Assembly (NCBI RefSeq): GCF_012184415.1
Contig: NZ_VTOX01000004.1
Span: 186,001 to 250,000 of the forward strand
Reading direction: 5' to 3'
Length of the DNA stretch: 64,000 nt
Source: Ramlibacter lithotrophicus
GTDB lineage: Bacteria; Pseudomonadota; Gammaproteobacteria; Burkholderiales; Burkholderiaceae_C
Shown one piece after another: positions 38,971 to 46,605 of the stretch. How positions within the stretch are numbered: the first letter of the stretch is position 1; every line of letters begins with the position of its first letter. A program made the translations under genes and the position numbers. Below the pieces are notes generated by a model, which saw only the letters and a program-made list of their open reading frames with translations, was not told the DNA's origin and ran no database searches.

Positions 38971-40485
38971 ATGTATATGCTCAACACGAGTTTGCCGCGG
39001 GATGGGCCCAAGCACACCGCCCGACGAATCACACTTCGTGCAAAAGGCATTCTTGCGTTCATGGCGCTGGCAGCTTACGTGGGTTCGGTCGGTTTCATGC
39101 TCTCGCGCGAGCGCGACCAGTTCCTACGCTTTGCCATTGAACTGGAGCGGGTGTACTCCCAGGAAAGCAAGCTTGCGAAAGCCAGCTATGCCGTATCGCA
39201 CTCCATCCTGAAATGGGACGTAGCATTCTTCTCATCCCCCGAGCTCGATCCTGCCTTCGCTGAGCAGGTCGCACTCGATGTGGAACTGGCCCAGGCCGGA
39301 CTGGTCGGCGTGTCGGAGTTTTATCCGGAACTCGCCGGAGACATTGACCGCATGAACGCCAATGTTGACCGATTGCGTGCGGAGCCCTCACGCGCCAGCT
39401 TGGTCTGGATGAGAGACCACGCGCGGGATCTGGCCGAACGGCTAGACCGCGTGACGCGTCAGCTGCGTGGTCGCAAGAACGTGCTGTGGGACAACTACCG
39501 CAGGGAGTATGCCGCCAGTTCGCTCAAGGCAGCGCTCATAGGCTCAATTGGCGCCGCCGCTTTTGGCGCCGCGATGACGCTGTTTTTGGCCCGACTAGCT
39601 CGCGATGTTCAGGATTTTGCATCCCGCGCTCTTCAAATCGTCTCCGGTCAGCGAGGACTGTCGCCGCTGGCAGTCACGCGTCGGGACGAGATCGGTGACT
39701 TGATGGAGGCGGTGAACCGGATGGAATCCGAGATGCGTCGCTGGGAGCAGCAACTCGAACTGGCAAACGAGCAGCGGTTTCACAAGGAGAAGATGGCAGC
39801 GATCGGCTCACTGGCGGCGGCAGTGGCGCACGAGATCAACAATCCGATCGCCGCGATTGCGGGAATTGCTCAATCCATGAAGGACTCATGCGAAGCCGCC
39901 CGAAGCCCGTGGGGTCGCGAACAACCCGACCTGATCCTCGCGCAGACCCAGCGCATCGCAACCATTTCGCGGCAGATCGCTGAACTCACGGCGCCTCACC
40001 CGGCGGAGGCAGAGCTGCTGGATCTCAACACATTGGTGCGCAACATTTGCACTTTCATAGGATACGACAAACGCTTTCACAACATCAGACTGGTGCTCGA
40101 ACTTGATCCCCAGATACCGGCCATCACTGCCGTCGCCGACCATCTGACGCAGATTCTCATGAACCTCGTGATCAATGCGGCTGACGCTCTTGAAGATATC
40201 GAGCGACCAGACCCGACGATCGTCGTCGCCACGCGCGCTTCTGAAGGAGAGCTGTTAGTCACCGTGACCGACAACGGCAAAGGGATGAATGGCGACGTGC
40301 TCAGCCGCGCCTTCGAAAAGTCCTTCACCACCAAACCGGCCGACAAGGGGCGCGGCCTTGGTCTATTCCTCTGCAAAGCCCTGATCGAAGGCTGCGGAAA
40401 CCGCATCGAACTGGAATCGACGCTCGATGTTGGCACCGCGGCGCGCATCTACTTGACCCTGCCGGAACGAGCTGTTGAACAATGA
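38971..40485 (+). CDS. Membrane-bound sensor histidine kinase
   Basis: A 504-residue kinase with a first transmembrane helix at about 25-45 (GILAFMALAAYVGSVGFML), a helical periplasmic sensor domain, a second helix at about 187-207, and a HAMP linker. The H-box VAHEINNPIAAIAG has the phosphorylated His at about 286. The ATPase domain carries NLVINAADAL (N-box), VTDNGKGM (G1) and GRGLGLFLCKAL (G2). This NtrB/PrsK-like arrangement pairs with sigma-54 response regulators, and one follows after nine bases. The signal sensed is unknown. Start ATG 38971 is chosen over 38914 because the upstream part is not natural. Confidence 0.85.
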   Translation: MYMLNTSLPRDGPKHTARRITLRAKGILAFMALAAYVGSVGFMLSRERDQFLRFAIELERVYSQESKLAKASYAVSHSILKWDVAFFSSPELDPAFAEQVALDVELAQAGLVGVSEFYPELAGDIDRMNANVDRLRAEPSRASLVWMRDHARDLAERLDRVTRQLRGRKNVLWDNYRREYAASSLKAALIGSIGAAAFGAAMTLFLARLARDVQDFASRALQIVSGQRGLSPLAVTRRDEIGDLMEAVNRMESEMRRWEQQLELANEQRFHKEKMAAIGSLAAAVAHEINNPIAAIAGIAQSMKDSCEAARSPWGREQPDLILAQTQRIATISRQIAELTAPHPAEAELLDLNTLVRNICTFIGYDKRFHNIRLVLELDPQIPAITAVADHLTQILMNLVINAADALEDIERPDPTIVVATRASEGELLVTVTDNGKGMNGDVLSRAFEKSFTTKPADKGRGLGLFLCKALIEGCGNRIELESTLDVGTAARIYLTLPERAVEQ

Positions 40486-40494
40486 GTACGCACC

Positions 40495-41895
40495 ATGCCA
40501 CCCCTACACGTCTTAGTAGTAGATGATGAACTAGCGCTGCGCCAGATACTTGCCGACACGGTGAAGACGGCGGGCGATTCGGTCGAACTGGCTTGTGGTG
40601 CTGTCGAAGCCGCCGCGAAGTTGGCGGTTGGCGAATTTGATGTCGCCCTATGCGACGTCAAAATGCCGGACGGTAACGGCATCGAGCTTCTGCGCCGCAG
40701 CCGGGCTGCCGGAATCGACACGACCTTTATCATGGTGACGGGGTTTGCTTCGCTGGAAACGGCGGTCGCCGCGCTCAGGGCTGGAGCGTCGGACTACATC
40801 ACCAAGCCGGTGCACCGTGACGAGGTGCTGCATCGCCTGTCGCAAATCAGCGCGATGCGCGGGTTGCGCGACGAAAACAAGGCGCTGCGCAAGGTGATGC
40901 GCGACAATGCTGCGAAGTTATATCGCTTCACGTCTGCGCCTATGCTGGAAGTGGAACGGCTGGTGGGGAAAGTGGCGCCTGCGGAATGCACCGTGCTCGT
41001 GACGGGAGAGAGCGGCACTGGTAAAGGGGTTGTCGCACGTCTGATACATGAACAGAGCGCGCGTAGCGGCGGTCCGTTTCTGCAGGTCAATTGCAGCGCC
41101 ATCCCCGAGCAACTGCTGGAGAGCGAGTTCTTTGGTCACACCAAAGGAGCTTTCACTGGGGCCGACGCGGCCCGCAAAGGTCTGTTCCAGCAGGCGGATG
41201 GCGGTACCCTCTTCCTCGACGAAATCGCCGAACTGCCGTCGCATATGCAGACCAAACTGCTGCACATGGTCGAGGACAAGGAAGTCAGGCCGGTTGGTAG
41301 CGAACAGGTACGGCGGGTGGACACACGCATCATCGCCGCCACCAACGCCGACCTTCCGTGTTCTGTGCGCCAAGGCAGATTCCGGGAGGATCTCTATTTT
41401 CGGCTGAGCATGTTCCAGATTCACGTGCCGCCCTTGCGCGAGCGGCAGGCGGACATACGCGGATTGATCCAGTTCCTGTTGGGCAACCTGGGCCGTTCGG
41501 GTACTGCATCTTGTACCAAGGAACTCGACCCGCTGGCCGAGGAAGTCCTGCTCGCCCATCGCTGGCCGGGAAATGTGCGCGAGTTGGAAAATGTGATCAC
41601 CCGCGCCTGCATCCTTGCGGAGGACAACCAAATCACGGTCGGTGACCTCCCTGCGGCGGTTATCCGGTCGGCGTCGCCGCAGACCTCCGTGGGCGTGGTG
41701 CTTGGTCCGGATGGGTTGCTGCGCGACCAGCTTCGCAAGCTGGAACGGCAGATCGTCCTGCGCGCCATCGAAGAGGCGGCAGGCGATCGCAGGCTGGCGG
41801 CGCAAAGGCTTGGCATTGCGCTGTCAAGCCTGTACCGCAAGCTGGAGGAATCGCTGCCAGACAACACCTCGATGATTCAAGGGGTGCAAGCCTGA
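40495..41895 (+). CDS. Sigma-54-dependent response regulator (NtrC family)
   Basis: A 466-residue activator with a receiver domain (VLVVDDE, phosphoacceptor Asp54 in CDVKMPDG, Lys in ITKPVH). The AAA+ domain has Walker A GESGTGKG and the sigma-54 contact loop GAFTGA at about 219, then Walker B GGTLFLDEIAEL and the arginine-finger region. A Fis-like DNA-binding helix-turn-helix closes the protein (GDRRLAAQRLGIALSSLYRKLEE). When phosphorylated by the kinase just upstream it should open sigma-54 promoters. Three such promoters in this island (38484, 43036, 45645) are its natural targets. Vgb-like protein follows after 14 bases in the same operon. Confidence 0.93.
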   Translation: MPPLHVLVVDDELALRQILADTVKTAGDSVELACGAVEAAAKLAVGEFDVALCDVKMPDGNGIELLRRSRAAGIDTTFIMVTGFASLETAVAALRAGASDYITKPVHRDEVLHRLSQISAMRGLRDENKALRKVMRDNAAKLYRFTSAPMLEVERLVGKVAPAECTVLVTGESGTGKGVVARLIHEQSARSGGPFLQVNCSAIPEQLLESEFFGHTKGAFTGADAARKGLFQQADGGTLFLDEIAELPSHMQTKLLHMVEDKEVRPVGSEQVRRVDTRIIAATNADLPCSVRQGRFREDLYFRLSMFQIHVPPLRERQADIRGLIQFLLGNLGRSGTASCTKELDPLAEEVLLAHRWPGNVRELENVITRACILAEDNQITVGDLPAAVIRSASPQTSVGVVLGPDGLLRDQLRKLERQIVLRAIEEAAGDRRLAAQRLGIALSSLYRKLEESLPDNTSMIQGVQA

Positions 41896-41909
41896 CGGCA
41901 TACTGATAA

Positions 41910-42896
41910 ATGGCCCGTCCAGCCACGTTCTTCCTTGCCGTCGTGCTCGCAACCGGCGCGTGCGATCCCGCGACAGCGGCCAGCACAGGTGCCCAGCCGG
42001 GCGCCAAGATGTCTTCTGGAACCGTCATCGAATGGGCCGTGCCATCACCCCGATATGCACGCGACCCGGCCATTGGCCGCGACGGGAGGGTTTATTTCGC
42101 TGTCAAGCGGGGTGACAAGATCGCCCGCTTCGACCCGAGGTCACAGCGCTTTCATGAGTGGGCCGTTCCAGAAGGCAGTCGACCCCAAGGGGTGGTCGTC
42201 ATGCCGGACGGAAAGGTGATATTCGGCGGCACCGGCCTTGGTGAGCTCGACCCATCTACCGGTACGGTCAGGCAATTTAGACGCCCGACGAGTGACAGCG
42301 GCCAAGTCTATTCGCTGGCACTGGGTGCGGATGAAACCGTCTGGTATACCGTAAAAAGCGTTGGGAAGTTGGGAAAACTTGAGCCATCCAGCGGGAGAGT
42401 TACGGAGTTTGTAATCGGCGACGACCCGTACGGCGTTGCAGTGGATGCGCGCGGTCATGTGTGGGTAACCCGCAAGGGTGCCGACCGAATCACCCGTTTC
42501 GATCCGGCCACCGGGCAGATCACGGACATGGTCCTCCCCAGGGGTTCCCAACCGCGACGCATCACAGCAACTGCGGACGGCATCCTGTGGGTTACCCTCT
42601 ACGGAGTCGGGAGGCTCGCGAAGGTCGATCCGATCACGGTGACGGTCGTGAAGGAGTACACGATGCCGGGCGGGCCGAATGGCGGACCCTACGCGGTGAA
42701 TGCCGACGCAACCGGCCGCGTCTGGGTGTCCGAAGTTCAGACCGACCAAGTGATCATGCTGAATCCGGCCAGCAACACGATACGGATATTCAAGCTGCCC
42801 ACGCGTGACGGGGGAGTCCGCAATGCGGCAATCGACGCCGAGGGCCGCTATTGGTATATCGGCAGCATCAGCGGAAAACTCGGGGTCATCGACTGA
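41910..42896 (+). CDS. Exported Vgb-like beta-propeller protein
   Basis: A 328-residue protein with a signal peptide (ATFFLAVVLATGAC, possibly a lipoprotein signal) and at least six repeats of the streptogramin-lyase/Vgb kind: GRVYFAVKRGDKIARFDP, GHVWVTRKGADRITRFDP, GILWVTLYGVGRLAKVDP, GRVWVSEVQTDQVIMLNP. These form a seven-bladed propeller. True Vgb lyases have particular catalytic histidines that I do not see placed convincingly, so a binding or scaffold role is more likely. It begins 14 bases after the response regulator and should be co-expressed with the two-component system. Confidence 0.75.
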   Translation: MARPATFFLAVVLATGACDPATAASTGAQPGAKMSSGTVIEWAVPSPRYARDPAIGRDGRVYFAVKRGDKIARFDPRSQRFHEWAVPEGSRPQGVVVMPDGKVIFGGTGLGELDPSTGTVRQFRRPTSDSGQVYSLALGADETVWYTVKSVGKLGKLEPSSGRVTEFVIGDDPYGVAVDARGHVWVTRKGADRITRFDPATGQITDMVLPRGSQPRRITATADGILWVTLYGVGRLAKVDPITVTVVKEYTMPGGPNGGPYAVNADATGRVWVSEVQTDQVIMLNPASNTIRIFKLPTRDGGVRNAAIDAEGRYWYIGSISGKLGVID

Positions 42897-42967
42897 CGGC
42901 GCCGAGGCTCCGATCATTGAGTACGAACGTCAAGCGTGGCAATGGCGAGTTCCGGATTCCGATAGTA

Positions 42968-42985
42968 ATTTCCGAAAAGTCGGAT
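42968..42985. promoter_or_regulatory. Imperfect copy of the 45513 palindrome (putative activator site)
   Basis: ATTTCCGAAAAGTCGGAT shares ATTTCCGAAA and the facing TCGGA half with the perfect palindrome at 45513-45532. It lies about 85 bases upstream of the predicted sigma-54 start near 43062, a suitable place for binding of the NtrC-type activator. Confidence 0.45.
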
Positions 42986-43035
42986 GAAGCCAGCGTAAGT
43001 CCCTGTCTGGCATGGTCCGCAGCCACGTGGGTCAA

Positions 43036-43050
43036 TGGCACGATCCGTGC
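43036..43050 (+). promoter_or_regulatory. Sigma-54 promoter (-24/-12)
   Basis: TGGCACGATCCGTGC keeps the GG and GC with exactly ten bases between and differs from TGGCACGnnnnTTGC at one position. The predicted start is near 43062. It faces the decayed cytochrome frame at 43137 and, beyond that, the cytochrome operon at 43524. Confidence 0.7.
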
Positions 43051-43136
43051 ATTGGAGCGGTGAATTCGCAGCCGCCAGAGACATTTCCCGATTCCTGGGC
43101 GGCCGCAATATCAAAGAACAGTTTGCGATCGTCGGC

Positions 43137-43346
43137 ATGCTCTTGATCTCAGCCTCGCTGCATGGCGACACCGCCATAGGCTCTCGGCGCGGCCTGGGCA
43201 CGCCACAGGTGTGTGAGTTCTGTAGCGTCGCGCACGTCGTGAACGCCGGCGCGACCGTCAACGGCGACGGCCCGAGCACGGACCTGCCGATCTTGCTATC
43301 CGACTGGGACGCAGGACCCGCTGTGCAGAGGCTGATCCGGCGCTGA
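43137..43346 (+). pseudogene. Decayed remnant of a cytochrome c gene
   Basis: The 69-residue frame contains VCEFCSVAHVVNAGA, which aligns with the first heme site of the neighbouring cytochromes (CLFCHVPHNAS at 50851 and CIYCHAPHNN at 45702). The heme-ligating His has been lost (CEFCS instead of CEFCH) and the rest of the protein is missing. The frame begins with a short signal-like hydrophobic stretch. A good sigma-54 promoter stands directly upstream. The remaining interval 43347-43523 has no gene. Confidence 0.35.
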
Positions 43347-43523
43347 CGGGTTGGAGCGAAATATGCCGACTGGAGTAAGGCTCTATGCAGGATGGCCGGG
43401 CGCGACGACAACGCTCGTAACCGCCATACCCCTCCCTGCCCAACTCAATTGCGGCGAGCCCATCGTGCTTGACTCATGATCAGTGAGCGCGATGGCATTT
43501 TTTGACTATTCCAAGGAGATCGC

Positions 43524-44582
43524 GTGACGATGCTGTGCCGTGCCCTCGCGCTTTTGCTTGCGTTCGCGGTTTCGAGCCCGCTCACGGCTCAAACCGCGCA
43601 GCCAAAGCCTGCTGCCATCAAGCTTCCGCCGGCGCCGATCGGATCGCTCGCTCCGCTGCCGTCGCGACCGGTCCCGGTCACGAGTCACGCTCCCTATGAA
43701 GCGGGGGAATGCAACATCTGCCATCAGAACGGCGACCCGAAACAACCCGGCCCCGTCCTCAAAAAGGGGCCGGCCTTGTGCCTGGAGTGCCATGAGGAGT
43801 TTGCCGGGGTGATGAAGCGGACGCACACCCACGAGCCGGCACGCACCGCCTGTACCACCTGTCACAACCCGCACAACGCGAATGCCCCTAAGCTGCTGCT
43901 GAAGGAAGCAGGCGCCTTGTGCACCAGCTGCCATGACAAGATCGCCAAGACCAGCAGAGAGGCGAAGGTCAAGCACAAGGCGCTTACCACTGGCGCAAAA
44001 TGCGGCAACTGCCACAACCCGCATGGCAGCGCTGTGGCGAAACTGCTGGCGCAGCAGCCCATGGATCTGTGCCTGAAGTGCCACAACGTAGACACCATGG
44101 CCGACGCCAACGGCAAGAAGCTGCAAAACATCAAGGCTTGGCTGGATAAGAATAGGGTGCGCCATGGCCCGGTGCGCTCGAAGGACTGCAGCGGCTGCCA
44201 CCAGGCCCATGGCAGCGACCAGTTCCGGCTGCTCGAAGAGAGCTACCCCGCGGCCTTTTACGCGCCGTATGACGTACGGACCTATGCGCTGTGCTTCTCC
44301 TGCCACAACGACGAAGCGTTCTCTACGCCGGAGACCACCACCTTGACTGAATTCCGTAATGGTGCCACCAACCTGCATTACGTGCATTTGCAGCAGCCCG
44401 GACGTGGCCGCACCTGCCGTGCCTGCCATGAAGTGCACGCCTCGAACCAGCAGCGACACGTCCGCGAGGGCGTGCCTTACGGATCGGGTGGCTGGACGCT
44501 CAAGCTGAACTACAAGGAAAACGCAAACGGCGGCTCGTGCGAAAAAACATGTCATGCCGAGAAGAGCTACGTGAACAAATAG
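43524..44582 (+). CDS. Periplasmic multiheme cytochrome c (about ten hemes)
   Basis: A 352-residue exported protein starting at GTG 43524 with AAGGAG upstream (ATG 43530 is also possible). The signal peptide is LCRALALLLAFAVSSPLTAQ. Nine CXXCH heme sites follow in pairs typical of the doubled-CXXCH family (CNICH, CLECH, CTTCH, CTSCH, CGNCH, CLKCH, CSGCH, CFSCH, CRACH) and a tenth of the rarer CX3CH form (CEKTCH) sits near the end. Such DmsE/MtrA-like decaheme proteins carry electrons through the periplasm, some inserted into an outer-membrane barrel. First gene of the conduit cluster; a thioredoxin/TPR gene follows after 30 bases. Confidence 0.92.
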   Translation: MTMLCRALALLLAFAVSSPLTAQTAQPKPAAIKLPPAPIGSLAPLPSRPVPVTSHAPYEAGECNICHQNGDPKQPGPVLKKGPALCLECHEEFAGVMKRTHTHEPARTACTTCHNPHNANAPKLLLKEAGALCTSCHDKIAKTSREAKVKHKALTTGAKCGNCHNPHGSAVAKLLAQQPMDLCLKCHNVDTMADANGKKLQNIKAWLDKNRVRHGPVRSKDCSGCHQAHGSDQFRLLEESYPAAFYAPYDVRTYALCFSCHNDEAFSTPETTTLTEFRNGATNLHYVHLQQPGRGRTCRACHEVHASNQQRHVREGVPYGSGGWTLKLNYKENANGGSCEKTCHAEKSYVNK

Positions 44583-44612
44583 TCCGGATCGCGCTCCGAC
44601 AGACTACCTGCC

Positions 44613-45443
44613 GTGATCATCCATCGTTTCAAGCGCATCCTCGCTCTGATGGCCATCGTCGCTGGTGTGGACATCTTTCACTCAGCATCTGCGGCGCACG
44701 CCGCGATCGGCACGCCGGTGGCGAATGCGGAGATGGCCACACTGGACGGAGGAAAGGCCTTCGTGCTGCGCGACGTCCAGGTCAATGTGCTGGTCTTCTT
44801 CCGACCGAATCAGAAGCGGTCCGCGGCGGCGCTGCGCGAGCTTGCCCAATGCCAAGCCGCATTCAGCCGGGAATCGGTGAGTTGGATAGCCGTTGTTTCC
44901 GGTTCGGCGCCGACCGAGAGCGTCGCGGCGATGCTGCGCGACACCACCTTCGCCGCGCCGGTGCTGGTGGACCGTGGCGACGCGCTCTATGGCAGTCTCG
45001 GAATGGCGCTGCATCCGGTGGTGGTCATCGTCGGGCGCGATCAGAAGCTGGCGGCGTTCGAGCCGTTTCGCTCGGTCGGCTTCTGTCCGGTCGTCACTGT
45101 GCGGATCCGCTCCGCTCTGCACGAGATCAATGATGATGAACTGCGCAGCGCGCTCGCGCCGCCCAATTCCACGGAGGGAGGCGACGAACAAAGCGCACGG
45201 CGCTACCGCGCGTTTGCCCAGGCGCTGTTCAAAGCCGCGAACTACGACAAGGCACTGGAGAATGTGCGCAAGAGCCTGGACAAGAACCCGTTGGATGCGG
45301 ATACCCACGCATTGCTGGGGCGAATTCTTTCCGCTCAGGAGAACTGCGCCGGAGCAACCGAGGCTTTTCAGCAGGCGCTGGCAATCGATGCCACCAGTGC
45401 AGTTGCCAAGGAAGGCCTGGATCGCTGCAAGGCTGGCCGCTGA
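44613..45443 (+). CDS. Exported thioredoxin-fold/TPR protein without a CXXC pair
   Basis: A 276-residue protein from GTG 44613. After a signal peptide (ILALMAIVAGVDIFHSASAAHA) comes a peroxiredoxin/TlpA-like fold (NVLVFFRPNQKRSAAALRELAQC, then VLVDRGDALYGSLGMALHPVVVIVGRDQKL), but no redox CXXC, so it probably does not reduce disulfides. The C-terminal third has TPR repeats (ALFKAANYDKALENVRKSLDKNPLDADTHALLGRIL), usually for protein binding. Lying between cytochrome genes it may help assemble or hold the complex. The role is inferred from context. Confidence 0.7.
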   Translation: MIIHRFKRILALMAIVAGVDIFHSASAAHAAIGTPVANAEMATLDGGKAFVLRDVQVNVLVFFRPNQKRSAAALRELAQCQAAFSRESVSWIAVVSGSAPTESVAAMLRDTTFAAPVLVDRGDALYGSLGMALHPVVVIVGRDQKLAAFEPFRSVGFCPVVTVRIRSALHEINDDELRSALAPPNSTEGGDEQSARRYRAFAQALFKAANYDKALENVRKSLDKNPLDADTHALLGRILSAQENCAGATEAFQQALAIDATSAVAKEGLDRCKAGR

Positions 45444-45512
45444 GCGAAGGGTTTGACCAGGCGCCAATCTCCCCAAAACAGCGCTCATCATTCCGACGCG
45501 GCGGAAGACGAT

Positions 45513-45532
45513 ATTTCCGAAATTTCGGAAAT
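45513..45532. promoter_or_regulatory. Perfect 20-bp palindrome, putative enhancer for the sigma-54 activator
   Basis: ATTTCCGAAATTTCGGAAAT equals its own reverse complement. It stands about 150 bases upstream of the predicted sigma-54 start near 45671, the usual distance for an NtrC-type upstream activating site. A partial copy lies before the other plus-strand sigma-54 promoter (42968). Confidence 0.6.
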
Positions 45533-45644
45533 GCCCAAGCTCCATGGCGATTCATAACCGCTGCTCGGCGGGGATCCGTCGCAAGTGCTTGTGTTGCAAA
45601 CAGTAATCCTGGCGCGCCTGCGTGTCCTCTGGGCACCGACCACA

Positions 45645-45660
45645 TGGCACGCCCCATGCT
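45645..45660 (+). promoter_or_regulatory. Sigma-54 promoter (-24/-12) for the tetraheme cytochrome gene
   Basis: TGGCACGCCCCATGCT matches TGGCACGnnnnTTGCW at all but one position, with ten bases between GG and GC. The predicted transcript starts near 45671, about 30 bases before the cytochrome start codon at 45702. AAAGGAACAT provides the ribosome-binding site. Confidence 0.8.
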
Positions 45661-45701
45661 TTCCTGTTGGCGTCTCTCTTTCCTAACTGTCAAAGGAACA
45701 T

Positions 45702-46412
45702 ATGAGCTCCCTGAGAAAACATCTGTCCTGGGCCTGGCGGATCGCAGCCGCGCTGTTCTTTGCTTCCACGGCGCCAGCCGCCATGGCAGCCGTGACGACC
45801 GTCACGCCAGGATCCATCGTCGGGACAAAGCACGACTTCGTGGCGAACTCCACTTACACGGGCACGAACAACTCGAAGAATCAGATCTGCATCTACTGCC
45901 ATGCGCCCCACAACAATTACAACGCGGCTGGCACGCTCCTGTGGAATCGTGCTTACGCTGGAGCTGCTGCTTACACCTTGTATACGAGCGGCACGATGAA
46001 TGCCACCGCGCCCCAGCCAAACACCGTGTCCAAGGTCTGCCTGTCTTGCCACGACGGCACCACCGCGATCGACGCCTTTGGCGGCGCCGCGGGCAACGCA
46101 GCGACCATCTTCGCCGCCGGAGCGAAAGCTAACCTCGCCACCGACCTCAGCAACGACCATCCAATTTCGATTCTTTACACGGCGGGCACGGCGGATCCTG
46201 ATCTGCACCTCACCAGCAATACGGCGACGATCGGGGCGACCGCGGGCAGGCCTATCTCCGATTTGCTATATGGCAGCGGGGCGACCGCCACGGTGGAGTG
46301 CTCGTCCTGCCATGATGTCCACAACAGCACCCGCAATACCGCAGAAACCGACAAGCTGCTGAAGATCACCTCGAGCGGAAGTGCGATCTGCCTCGCGTGC
46401 CACAAGAAGTAG
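45702..46412 (+). CDS. Exported tetraheme cytochrome c
   Basis: A 236-residue protein with a signal peptide (RIAAALFFASTAPAAMAAV) and four CXXCH sites: CIYCH at about 63, CLSCH at about 113, CSSCH and CLACH near the end. Its first two heme modules (CIYCHAPHN, then LWNR, then CLSCHDGT) are closely related to the N-terminal part of the dodecaheme protein at 50851, so one arose by duplication of the other. It probably shuttles electrons in the periplasm. It has its own sigma-54 promoter, suggesting regulation by the two-component system. Confidence 0.92.
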   Translation: MSSLRKHLSWAWRIAAALFFASTAPAAMAAVTTVTPGSIVGTKHDFVANSTYTGTNNSKNQICIYCHAPHNNYNAAGTLLWNRAYAGAAAYTLYTSGTMNATAPQPNTVSKVCLSCHDGTTAIDAFGGAAGNAATIFAAGAKANLATDLSNDHPISILYTAGTADPDLHLTSNTATIGATAGRPISDLLYGSGATATVECSSCHDVHNSTRNTAETDKLLKITSSGSAICLACHKK

Positions 46413-46605
46413 TCGCGTGAGGCGCTATGCAGCCAGCGCAACGGCTTGGGTGAGTGGTGCCTCGAGCCGTTGTTCTTGGACCAGACAACCTGCACGTCGC
46501 GTGGGAAACGTACGCGACCTTACCTCGGGGCCACTGCAACGACGAAAGGGCGGGTTGCTATTTCACAGTACGACGCACTCGGACTGAATCTTTCTTCGTG
46601 TAGTT

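Noticed and set aside
42914..43411. Minus-strand frame of 165 codons
   Set aside because: Its Cys/Pro/Arg-rich composition without motifs looks like the antisense of decayed cytochrome sequence; a plus-strand sigma-54 promoter lies within it.
43469..43483. TTGACTCATGATCAG as an FNR box
   Set aside because: The half sites are five bases apart instead of four and the right half is imperfect.
43491..43506. ATGGCATTTTTTGACT as a sigma-54 promoter just before the 43524 cytochrome
   Set aside because: The -12 element is GA instead of GC at the required spacing; only the -24 part resembles the consensus.
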